Shown piece after piece: positions 12,781-23,100 of a stretch of DNA of 64,000 bases. The notes beneath the pieces are model-generated. The model searched no databases. It was given only the letters and a program-made list of their open reading frames with translations, and was not told the origin of the DNA. Numbering within the stretch: position 1 is the stretch's first letter; each line of letters opens with the position of its first letter. Both the position numbers and the translations under genes were made by a program. Source of the DNA: Tetragonia tetragonoides (taxonomy: Eukaryota; Streptophyta; Magnoliopsida; Caryophyllales; Aizoaceae); contig CM076148.1 of the NCBI GenBank assembly GCA_038025085.1, positions 38,928,871-38,992,870 on the forward strand, written 5' to 3'.

Positions 12781-12798
12781 TCCCCGGCAACGGCGCCA
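12781..12798 (-). other. Primer binding site of the gypsy element (tRNA-Asp)
   Basis: The plus strand reads TCCCCGGCAACGGCGCCA, matching the 3' end of plant tRNA-Asp including CCA. On the element's strand it is therefore the complementary primer binding site. It lies six bases from the inner edge of the right LTR, fixing the element as minus strand with its 5' LTR on the right. It is not a tRNA gene. Confidence 0.9.
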
Positions 12799-12804
12799 AA
12801 AACT

Positions 12805-14249
12805 TGATACTCTCCGCAAGTATACGGAAATGTCGAAGTAATATATAAGATATCGTGTCCACAAGGAGCAAGGGTTTCGATTACTAAAACGCCCTATAAT
12901 ACGGAAAGCTAAATATGCAATAATGATGGTTTAATTCGATGGACTAAAACACTAGAATTGGGGTTTCTACCCCACTATACTTAACAATGTGAAACAACTA
13001 TCCCCTTAGGTTATGATAAAGACTTAATGGGTTATCATCCACAAACAAACCAACTATAACCCTCTCTCAAGGGATAATAGACATCTAACATGCTCAACTC
13101 CTACTTTCGTGGTAATTAGGCATATAAGATGACAAGCATAAGATGATTAACAAACCACTAATCAACCCAACTACTTTCGTGATGCATTGACTAATTTGAT
13201 ATCAAGGGTTCAATATTAAGCCACACTTCTCAATGTAAGACTCAATAAACAAGAATTAAGACAAAATGCTCTCTCAAGCATTTTATCAAACACCTAGCAT
13301 GCTCAATATCAACATTGAAGTTTTCACCACAAAACCAAGGGGAAGGGGTCATTCACACATTAATAAAGCATAATGGGGCTTAATCCACAATCCTAGTTAG
13401 ATAACTACTCACTAATCATGGGATTAAGCATAATAAAGTTCATAATACCAATAACCATTAGCATTCAAAAACAAAGATTCAAACTTGAAAGTATTGATAG
13501 AAAAAGAGAGGAGAGAGAGAACTTACAACCAATAGTTAAGAGAGGATTAAAGAGTAGATTAACTCTAATTACCCAAAGTTTAACACTCACTAATTACTCT
13601 AAACTCACTATTTGAGGAACACTAATGAAAACCCTAGAAAAGTTAAGCTAAGGATGAGATGAGATGATAGGATCCCGTACAAAAAGGGGTATTTATAGCC
13701 CAAGGGTCGCGTGCGCGAGGAGGCACGAAACTGGGCGAAAAACGGCCAAAATTGCCAAAAACGGCCTAGGCCGTTTTTCACCCAGTCAGGCCGTTTTTCA
13801 CCTACAGCAAGCGTTGGAAAGCTTGCTGAGGTGAAACGGGGGTTTTTCTTCCCCAGTTTTTCTCATGGTTTGGCCATTTTTGCCTTCTGACGCATTTTCA
13901 GCAGTCTTGCACTTCGAGTTGGCAAAAACGTAAAACACGAAAGTTGTAGCTCTGTATGTTAGTTTTCCACAGCACTTTGAATCACTTGACTTGAAGCTCA
14001 TATAAAGATCCTATGGACAAAATACTGAAGAAGTATCCAAACTTTGTCCTGGGTTCGTCCTACCTTGTAAATGCCCTTGTATCTCTTGAGAGTTGGGTCT
14101 AAAATGAGCATATGTGCACACAATACACCAAAAACGTAAAAAGGAACAAGAGAAACAAAATTCAAGCTAAAAGGACATGGAACACACACTAAATCAAACA
14201 ATTTGTGGTATAAATCATCACAAAATATGCAACAAATTCATGTTTCTCA
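12805..14249 (-). repeat. 5' LTR of the gypsy element
   Basis: This is the right, element-upstream LTR, 1445 bases. It is colinear with 1843-3355 but lacks 68 bases that in the other copy lie between two CTAA strings (near 12909 versus about 1950-2018), as a microhomology deletion would leave. It keeps the TATA-like signal and the palindrome (13757-13778). It ends TTTCTCA followed by the target duplication AAAAC. Confidence 0.9.
13690..13698 (-). promoter_or_regulatory. TATA box of the gypsy 5' LTR
   Basis: On the minus strand this reads CTATAAATA, a strong plant TATA box inside the LTR that lies upstream of the primer binding site. Transcription of the element would start shortly downstream on the minus strand. 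The other LTR has the same signal at 2796-2804. Activity is inferred. Confidence 0.55.
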
Positions 14250-14669
14250 AAAACCTAACCTTAAACCTGAAACCCTACTCCTAAACCCTAAATCTTAAAA
14301 TCCTTAACCCTATACCCAAACCCGAAACCCTAAAAAACCTTTAACCATCATCCCAAAACCTGAACCCTAAACCCTAAAACCCTAAACCCTGAAGCCTAAA
14401 CCATAAACCTTAACCCTAAACCCTAACCCTACACCCTAAACCCTAGCCCTAAACCCTAAACCCTAAACCCTAACCCTAAACCCTTAACCTAAACCCTAAA
14501 CCCTAAACCCTAAACCCTAACCCAAAACCAAAAACCCGAAACCCTAAAACCTAAAAACCTTAAACCCTGAACCCTAAACCCTAAAAAACCTTTAACCATC
14601 ATCCCAAAACCTGAACCCTAAACCCTAAAACCCTAAACCCTGAAGCCTAAACCATAAACCTTAACCCTA

Positions 14670-14702
<33 letters not shown>

Positions 14703-14815
14703 ACTCGAAACCCTTAACCTTAAAACCTAACCCTAAACCTGAAACCCTACTCCTAAACCCTAAATCTTAAAATCCTTAACCCTATACCCAAACCCGAAAC
14801 CCTAAAAAACCTTTA
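14250..14815. repeat. Proximal telomere-like array with internal duplications and an empty insertion site
   Basis: CCCTAAA variants resume immediately after the gypsy target duplication. Distinctive strings recur: the block around ACCATCATCCCAAAACCTG occurs at about 14345 and again at about 14590. The block around CCTACTCCTAAACCCTAAAT occurs at about 14270 and again at about 14748. At 14704-14760 the sequence joins the left and right flanks of the gypsy insertion without the element and with a single AAAAC (14722-14726). Confidence 0.85.
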
Positions 14816-15772
14816 GGGGGTGTTTGGCTGAGTATAACGTAAAGGAATGGAATCACTCAATCCATTTCATGTGTTTGGTATGCTACTTTTGGGCTTGGAA
14901 CTCAAATCCCTCCGGATTCAAGTCATCCCAAAACTAACACCACTTGGATCTCCCCAATTTCTAGTGGTATCAAAATGATACCTGATACCTCCCTTTGTAA
15001 TTTCATAAACAAATAAAAATAAAAATGGAAAACACAAATGAAAATGAAAATACAAACTAATAACACTTTCTCTCTCCTCACCACCCCCACCCAGCCACCC
15101 CACCACAGTCACCTCAGCCCACCATTCCAGCCACCACAACCACCTCACCTACCAACCACTGGAATCGCCTCTGACCGACTCACCACCGAGCTCCGACCAC
15201 CACCACCTTCACCACCCCCCTCACTAAACACCAACCACGCACCCCGAGTTCCGCCGCCTATCACCACCAAGAGCCCACCCACCAGCACCCCTCACCACCC
15301 TCCACCGTCAGAGCTCTTACCGTCCATTTCGACCACCACGCCACGTGCACCAAAACCGCCTATTTCCCGTCACCTAAAACCTCCCCAAAACTGCCAGATC
15401 CCGAGCCCACCTTCTCGCACCACCTGCACCACCTGCACCACAACCACCCTCCACGGTGACCTCGCCAACTCCCATAATAACCCACCACCACATTGATAAT
15501 TTAGATCAGTAGGTGATGCCGTGATGGTGCCGTGAAAATGGGAGAGGGGATGAGAGAGAAAGGGGTTGGGTGGGTGGGAATGATATTTTTTTTATTAATT
15601 TATTCATTAAAAAAAAATGAATGTCTTCAATTATAATGAAAAAAGAAAATAAAATGATTTCATAACCTCACACAACCAAACAACATTTAATAGGTATGGA
15701 GTCTCCATTCCACACCCAAGGGTTTCAAGTTCCATACCAAATCCATTCCATTTATGTGAACCAAACGGCCCC
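14816..15772. mobile_element. PIF/Harbinger-like non-autonomous DNA transposon
   Basis: The element starts GGGGGTGTTTGGCTGAG and ends GTGAACCAAACGGCCCC, imperfect inverted ends. Further inverted similarity lies inside (GGAATGGAA against TTCCATTCC, TTTGGTATG against CATACCAAA). It is flanked by TTA on both sides (14813-14815, 15773-15775), the typical PIF/Harbinger target, and interrupts the telomere-like array. At 957 bases it is large for a MITE. Its interior is C-rich CACC repeats, and the Pro/Thr/Ser-rich ORF at 15038-15496 is compositional with no known domain. No transposase is seen. Confidence 0.75.
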
Positions 15773-15925
15773 TTAACCCTAATCCTAAACCCTAAACCCT
15801 AAACCCTAAATCCTAAAACCCGAAACCCTAAACCTTAATTCCTGATCCCCAAACCCATCCCCAAAACCCTAAACCCTACACCGTAAAACCCTAAACGCAA
15901 AATTCATAAATCCTAAACCCTATTT
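15773..15925. repeat. Last telomere-like remnant
   Basis: Short degenerate CCCTAAA-type repeats continue the array interrupted by the transposon at 14816-15772 and fade out by about 15925. This marks the inner boundary of telomere-like sequence in the window. Confidence 0.8.
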
Positions 15926-18900
15926 CCCAAAAGTTTTTCCTAAAAAATCGATTTTCCAAAAATAGTTTTCCAAACTCGATGAGCCTAAGTTTGCCCATGC
16001 ACCATACTATATTTGACCCTTTATTAACAATTTCATTGTGTTATATTGAATAAAAAATAAATTGATATTTGAACACCTAACCTAGAGGTACGAGTTTAAT
16101 TTGTTAGTATTGTTTAGATGCCCCCACAAAAATATAAGGGCTTGTATAGTTGGAGAAAACAAGGGTTATGTTCAGGAAATTGTTCTTTATTTCTCCAAAA
16201 TTCAGAAAAAGGTGTTTAAAACATAAAATTTCAAAATCATCTCAATGAAACCAATTTTCTCCATTTCAAAAATTAGCAAATGAACTTAAAAACATAATTT
16301 CTGATGTTCTTTAAGTTTTCTTTGTAAAGTTTTAAATCTTGGATACACAATCTCCATCTCATCTAACCACCCCTTCCACTAAGACCTCCACTCTCATATT
16401 GTTGTGTCGTCACATAGCCACCACGGGCGGTGGTGGATGATCGCCGACCAGCGGCGAAGAGTCTGAAAATTTCACTGTTGAACTCAATAGTTAGCGACCA
16501 CAAATACAATGGTGGTGGTTAGGTGGCTCAAATGGCTTCAGTTCATTGTAGATCTGGAAAAAAAATTGCACCATCTTTTTCCTCACCACCCACCACATAA
16601 CACCCTTCACTACCCCCAATATTATCAAATTAACACTCATATTCACCACATAACATCTTGAAGAACAAAAACCTCAAACAGTTTTAAGTAATTGTGCCTC
16701 AAATCACAATATTGAAATCGGACATGAACCCAAATAATCGTGCTTCAAGCTCTTTACCACCGGTTCAAAAAGAGAGAAAGAGAGAGGTGTTAATCAAACA
16801 AGCTACAGGAAGGTGGGTTATGGAGGATGGTGGATTGAAGTATGAGTGTTATGGTGGTTGTAGGTGAGTTAATAGTGAGTAAAGGTTGAGGAGAGAGAAA
16901 GAGAAAAGGAGGGAGAGAGATTTAAACACCTTTTTACAAAATGAACTTATTTTCTTTTGTTTTTAAATTTCAAGGAGAAGAGATAGAAAATCGGAGATGA
17001 AAAACAAAAAATGTTTTCCCCAATTAAACAGATCCCGAGGAGTTCTTAGAAAATTGTAGGACAATAGGCATTTTGAAACATGTTTTCTTCTCCTCCTTGT
17101 TTTCTTTGAATATTTTTCTAGAAAACAAGCAAACTAAACACACCCCTAGTTTCTAGAAAACAGTTTTTCGATAAAATAGTTTTTTTGGAAAACAGGTTTA
17201 GAATAATAAAAAAAAACTTTTTCCATTTTTCATTATTTGGTTACCAAAAGAAAGAAAATGGTTGTCAGAGAAAAAGAATTTCACTCATAGGGGACACAGT
17301 TTTCCGTTTGTGGGACACTATGCCCCCGGGCTAATAATAATGGACTTGAGCATCGAGTATGGTTGTCAAGATTTCGAGACATAAAATTAGACCTGACTTG
17401 ATCGAGCCTCGAGTCGGACTTTCGTATCTCTTTTTCAATATTGTTTTTTATTTATTCAAATAAGTATATTTTTTATTCTGATATGCATTTGAGGTGATTT
17501 TTTTGTTTCTGAATTCACTTAACTTTTCGAGGTTTTATTTTTTTCACTATTAAAATTTAAATAATAGCACAACAATAAGCTTATTAGGCAAAAAAAAATT
17601 CCTTGCATTCAAATAACAAAATTGTGTTTAAATTTAGGCTCAAGTATTGGCGTAGGGGTAAAGTTAGGTTCAAAGTAACGATATAATCAACCCCACTTGA
17701 AAAACACAAACCTTAATTTGAATATAACTTTGATTGAATTTGTTGCAAATACGGAGCACAAATTGGATAATGGGCCCGCTTGGTTTATATTGGCCCCGCT
17801 TAGGAAAGCCTCTAACTCCACACGTGGTAAGGTGCTTATGATAGTGATAATTGACAATTCACAATTGAGCTTTAATATATTAGTATAAATCAAACAAAAA
17901 CATTTGAGAACTCTTATTTTCAGCAAGGTTATATGTTTGTTTGAGAACTCTTGTCTTCAAACAAGTTTATAAGTTTATTTGAGAAATGTCATGTTTCAAG
18001 TCATGCCAAATATTCAATTTAGTGAATGTAGACAGTTTATGTAGTACTCCATCCATCCATAGCTAGGGCAGTGAATGTACACAATATGCAAATTAAAGTT
18101 TGAATGTACAAAGTGCACCCCTTATAAATCTACTAAACTTTAGGTGTTCTTTTCACTTATTTCCAACTAGTTCAAATCCATTGCTAGCGAAAAGCAATAG
18201 AAAAAGATAGACACTCTTCCATTATCTCACCTTAGTTTTAATTTCATTTAGTCTAATCCAATTCTTTTTAGTTCAATTTCAAATAAGTGTAATTCAGTAT
18301 ATGTAGGATTTACTTTATTTCATAAATTTTCATCAAAATAAAAGAGTGAATCTGAAAAAATTTCAATGCATAGTTTCAAATGTACTTAATATTAAAGGGG
18401 TTGACTTAATACAAATGGCTACATGTCATGTGAGGGAAAAATCAATTTAAAATCATTCAAAAGCTCAATCCAATTTAGTTTATATTTGCATATATACATA
18501 CACCAAGCATGTTATGCGATTAAGACCATTGTCCAATTCAGTTTAATTTAGAAAACAATACTTTAGCTGAAGAAAATCACCCTCAATATATAAAAGGGTG
18601 TTTGTCATGTGATTAAGATTAAAGCTATTGATGCATTAAGTGCATTTGATTCCCCAACACAAGATGTGTAAATGTATTAACTAAGTTGCAAGTGTCTCAC
18701 TTGGAAAGAAGAAAAAAAAAAACGTTGCAAGTGTATCGATTGTTAACTATAATGAAATATGGGAGTTTTAAATTGTCGGATGGACCTTGCTTTTTGTGTT
18801 GGAGAGAAATATTGGAGTGTTAACAGTTGATTTTTTTTAAAAAATACACCCCTTTAACTAAAACTCTCTGTATTGATCACACCCCCATGTGTCACTTTGA

Positions 18901-19311
18901 AGGGTTTTCCAACCAAAATTTGAAAAAATTGACAAAATTGTTCTCTAAAACATTGGCATTTTCGAGTAGAATAGCGAGAAATAATCATCACAATGAATAT
19001 GTGACTCCAAAAGCAATAATAGCAAGGGAGATTGGAGGGTTGAAATTTTTTATTTTTTATTTTTGATAAAGGAGGGTTGAAAATATTGGATCACGTGGTG
19101 AATCTCTGAAGACAATTTTGTCACTCTTTTAAAACCTTGAAGTTACATCTCTGTAGTATTAGGGTGGTGTGATTTTAATCCGAATAATTTTCTATGGAAA
19201 GATTCTTCAGAAAGTATCTGAATTTGCATTGAAAAAAAATTGAATTTAATGGGAGGTTTTGGGTAATATTTCCTTAAAAAAAACTTTTTTTTTTCATGAA
19301 CATGTAAGTGA
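15926..19311. other. AT-rich intergenic DNA, one candidate MITE
   Basis: No gene with a recognisable domain is seen. The segment at about 16138-17153 starts AGGGCTTGTATAGTTGG and ends GCAAACTAAACACACCCCT. The ends are weakly inverted and resemble those of the 14816 element, so it may be an old DNA transposon, but no clean target duplication was found. The remainder is AT-rich with poly-A and poly-T runs and short ORFs of no recognisable family. Confidence 0.5.
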
Positions 19312-19323
19312 AGAGTGAAGAGT

Positions 19324-19901
19324 AGGGATGACAGTGGGGCGGATATAGGTGGATACTGCTCCGCATCTGCCCTATTTGGGGCGGGATGGGGGAGTGCTAC
19401 GTGGGGATGGGGCGGGTGTGGTTTTGATAAAGCAAAACCGTCGCGGGGATGGGGCGGAGGTGGTTTGCCTTCTTCTCCCAATGGATACCCGTTGGAGCCC
19501 CGCCCCACCTTATACCCGCTTACCCGCCCCGCCTCATACCCACATAAAAATAAAAAATGCAAAATATAAAAATATAAAATCTTATTTTACCAAATATATA
19601 AAAATTGTCTACTGCTATTGCTTATCAAAAAGCTCAAATTTTTCCTTGCAAATTATCTTGGGTGAATTTGATGTAGATCCAAATGTGGGCTTCGTTTCTT
19701 TTCGGATGGGTATAAAGCGGATATGGATACCCTCTCGATAAATGGAGCGGAGGTGGATACCCACCAGGTAAGTAGGGCGGGGTGGATTTGGAATCTCCAA
19801 CCCGTGATGGGGATAGAGCGGATGGCGGAATCGAAATATCCAGGTGGGTATAGAGATGGATCTAACTATATCCATTACTGCTCCGCTCCATTACCATCCC
19901 T
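19324..19901. mobile_element. hAT-like MITE upstream of APC2
   Basis: The 578-base segment starts AGGGATGACAGTGGGGCGGAT and ends with the near-complement CTCCGCTCCATTACCATCCCT. Both flanks carry AGAGTGAAGAGT (19312-19323, 19902-19913). That flank is internally repetitive, so the true duplication could be shorter, for example the 8 bases usual for hAT. The interior alternates GGCGGATATGG and GGTGGATACCC blocks in both orientations, and no transposase is present. It ends about 200 bases before the APC2 start codon, so it lies in the promoter or 5' UTR. Confidence 0.65.
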
Positions 19902-19913
19902 AGAGTGAAGAGT

Positions 19914-20106
19914 GAAGAGTGAAGAGGCAAGTATGGAGTTACAAAGTTGATGAACTCGCGCCAAACCTTCAAAACACACCTAGGGTTTATCATCTCTCTC
20001 TTTAAACGGTAAACCCTCCCTTTTCCCCTTTCTCTCTCCACTTTTCTCCCCCAAATACGCAACCTAAACTGTAAACTCAAAATCCAATTTCTCATAGGAT
20101 ACAAAA
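19914..20106 (+). promoter_or_regulatory. APC2 promoter-proximal region / 5' leader
   Basis: This stretch joins the MITE to the APC2 ATG. It contains CCTAGGGTTTATC (about 19979), a telo-box in reverse orientation, and TTTAAACGGTAAA (about 20002), which has the AACGG core of the plant mitosis-specific activator element. A CT-rich tract follows (20010-20050). Telo-boxes and AACGG cores are known from promoters of plant growth and G2/M genes. Both motifs are short and could occur by chance. No clear TATA box is visible. Confidence 0.4.
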
Positions 20107-23100
20107 ATGGACCCAATTTCACTTCCAGATTGCAATTTCGGAGCCCTAGATTCTCTCTCCTCCGATTCAATTGACGAAATTGTCGACAACTGGAGTGGCT
20201 TCTGCTTGAGCACCGAACAACTTTTAAGCGGCAATGGCGATGTCTCTTCTGGGTCTAATTTCGTCTCACAAGTGCAATCTCTCTGTAACCATGGCCTATA
20301 CTCTCTCGTTCAAGACCATTTTCTTCAGTCCTTAGAGGTTATTTCGTGAATTTCCGTTTATGTTTGGTATTATCTCTTTTTCAATTATGAAAGTTAAGTG
20401 TATTTTTTTTCTTTCAAATTTTGGTTTAATTCATTCAAATTACTTCCCTATGATTCTAGCTGTTTTTGCTTCTCCATGAATAGGTTATTGTCCGAAAATG
20501 GTGAAAAATGAAGATTACATTTAAGGGGAATATAATTATGAAAATTCAAATGGCTAATAAGAGCATTGCGGGTTAGGGTTGATCATTAGGATGAGTTGAT
20601 AATTGATGAATGGTCAATTGGGATTGAGAGGGAGCGTGTGTGACTAGTAATATGAAATTAGAAATTTGGCAATGTGGATATTTGCCAGATTTTGCGGAGG
20701 AAATTGATCAGCACTATCTAGGTCGTAGGAGTATTGGATATTGAATAGAGGGCAAGACGTTTGTTACACCCTGAAGTATCCGTGACCTTAATATCCAGAC
20801 ATGAGTATAAAACTTATATGCATCAATTAAGGTTGGAAACAAGCAAAGTATTTGGAAGTGCTACATAGAGACACATACTGTCTCAGAAACTTAGTTGAGT
20901 AAAGTTCATGTAACATAGAGAAAGGGTGGCATGAAGATGGAATGTCATGTAAATGAGTGGGGGGCTCATTGATCTTGTAGCAATAAATGGGTTCTGGGGA
21001 CCAATGATGTGCACAGGAAGCTTAAGATACTAGAACAAGATAGACTGGATCCTATCAATAAGTAAATCCAACCTAGTTCCTTACGCAAAATTCATAGTTT
21101 ATAATCTGGAACTATCAAAGTACGTTGGAACAATTAAATAGGATAAAGTTATAGGCGGAGTTCTCATATTTTTTGCAATCAGTTGGGCTAAAAATACCCA
21201 GGTTTGAGTAAAATATAGTTAGTTTTGATCTGCTAACTGTCGTCTAAAATAGTCTGGTAGACCTTGTAGGTTATCCTTACATGTCAAGGATGAATAGAGA
21301 AGCTCCATCACAGTTCTATTCAAGTAAATGAACAAGGATTGGCTGTGATGATTATTTTTCTTACAGTTTACTTTCGAGAAGAAAGGTGCTTCAAGATTTT
21401 GGCAGCATTTTGGCGGTTACATCAATGGAACAATGACGATTGTGAGTATCGCCATTTTTTTAGATAAAAGTATTGCCATATTTATTTATATATTTATTTT
21501 ACTTTTAGAATGCAATATACAGAAGTTTTAGTTAATTTTGTAGTCAATGAATCCTTTTAACTTAATGGATAACATAAATGGAAAAGAGATACCCCAATGA
21601 GAGAGAAGAAACTTCTTGACTATCTTGAACTGCCACTGGCTAAATTCTACTACACCGGGAAGCACCAGTATCTATGATATACATCAGCCATATTGAGACC
21701 ATTCCTTATTTTTTTATCCTCTTTGGATTTCTTAGCTCTTACGCATTACTTAACTTGCAAGATGTAACCATAGAAGAAATACATCATTTAGTCTAAAATG
21801 GTCGGATCTTGTATATATCTGTAGTTGCTATAGATTATATTAGTTGTGCTTAAATAAGAACATCGACCATTTCCTAGAGCAATGATTCCTGTGCTTTAAT
21901 ATGAAGCAGGGTTTTCTTTCTTCCATTTTTTGGAACTATAGTGGTGATAATTTCAGCATTACCTTACTGAGTGTACCTTCGCCATACAATTAATTGACTA
22001 TTAAGTCTTATATTTTTCCTGTCTCAATGGCTTTATTATTCACGTGATTGATGAATAAGATTGATTGACAGTGTGTCAATGTCGAATAAAGTTTGATATG
22101 TAACGTTGGATCTGGTCAAGATACTTCAAAGTTCGCAATTTTGCTTCTACATGTATACTTGGAGTCTGCACTCCACCTGACAAGCCTAGAGCTGTCTATT
22201 GCAAATGTATGGCCTTAGTATAAAGCCGATCATTTCAAATCGTATTGCAGAATAAAGAGAGCGGATTGGAGGAAGTACTGTGCAAAGCATTAGAAGAAAT
22301 ATCGTTGGAAAAGCAATACCAAGAGAGATCTTTGTTATTGCTTATTCATGGCTTGCAATCGCACAAGGATAATATGTCTGATAAAGTACACAAACCAGAT
22401 GCGGAAAAAGCCTATCTTCTCTCAAAATACCAGCTAATGTTGTCTTCTGTACTCATGTCCTCACTTCCACGTGAGTTTCCTGGTATGTCTTGCCTATTTC
22501 TCACCTTATAAAGATATGTATTTCTTTTAGTATTATAATCAGCATCTTTCATAGGCATCAGTAGACACAAACGGTGAAGCTAAGTAACATAGATATCTTC
22601 ATTAGTCATTGCTATTGTTGTTACAGAAACAAACACAACCACAACCGCAACCACATTTACAACCACAACCACCTAGAGTTCACACTGTATGGACAATGAT
22701 TTTGCTGACAAGTAATAATAATTTAATTTTGAGCCTTGGTTTCTTATTAGCTAGTTGCTTGTTCAGCCTGTTATGAAGTTATGTGAGTTGATAGTACATA
22801 TGGGGAAAGGGAAAAGTTTTAAATCAAGAATTCCTCATATATTTTTACATGCTGGGTGCACTATTGTTATGTGCGGTTGTGCACTTGGTATTTGAGCTTA
22901 CCAGAAATTGTCAATGAATTCACTTGTATTGTATTACTGACGGCGTTAGGTTATTTTAGAAACTATTCTGCTTTGAATTGTTGCAAATGCCATATTTCTT
23001 GACTAATATTTGTAGATCTTTGATTTGGGTAGCTGTGTTCATACACTATGAAGACTCTCAGTTTTCTTCTTGGTACTCACCTGGTACAGGTGCAGAGTAG

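Larger units (their letters stand above)
1843..14249 (-). mobile_element. Non-autonomous Ty3/gypsy LTR element (LARD / TR-GAG type), split by a LINE
   Basis: Two LTRs in direct orientation (1843-3355 and 12805-14249) begin TGATACTC and end TCA on the plus strand. They are flanked by the 5-bp duplication AAAAC (1838-1842 and 14250-14254). A primer binding site complementary to tRNA-Asp lies beside the right LTR and a purine tract beside the left one, so the element reads on the minus strand. Without the nested LINE the internal region is only about 3.1 kb. It holds a gag-like frame but no recognisable protease, reverse transcriptase or integrase. A manual LTR comparison gives roughly fifty mismatches, about 3-4 percent, so the insertion is not recent. 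The tRNA-Asp primer and the 3' motif fit the Tat/Athila group; that lineage is inference. Confidence 0.88.

Noticed and set aside
12781..12798. Possible tRNA-Asp gene end
   Set aside because: Only the 18-base 3' end is present, beside an LTR; it is a primer binding site. The initiator-Met matches at 39301 and 40270 are the same case.
15038..15496. 152-codon Pro/Ser/Thr-rich ORF
   Set aside because: It lies inside the PIF-like transposon in CACC-rich sequence; composition alone explains the open frame and no domain is seen.
16138..17153. Second large DNA transposon with inverted ends
   Set aside because: Ends are only weakly inverted and no target duplication was found; mentioned as a candidate within the intergenic entry.
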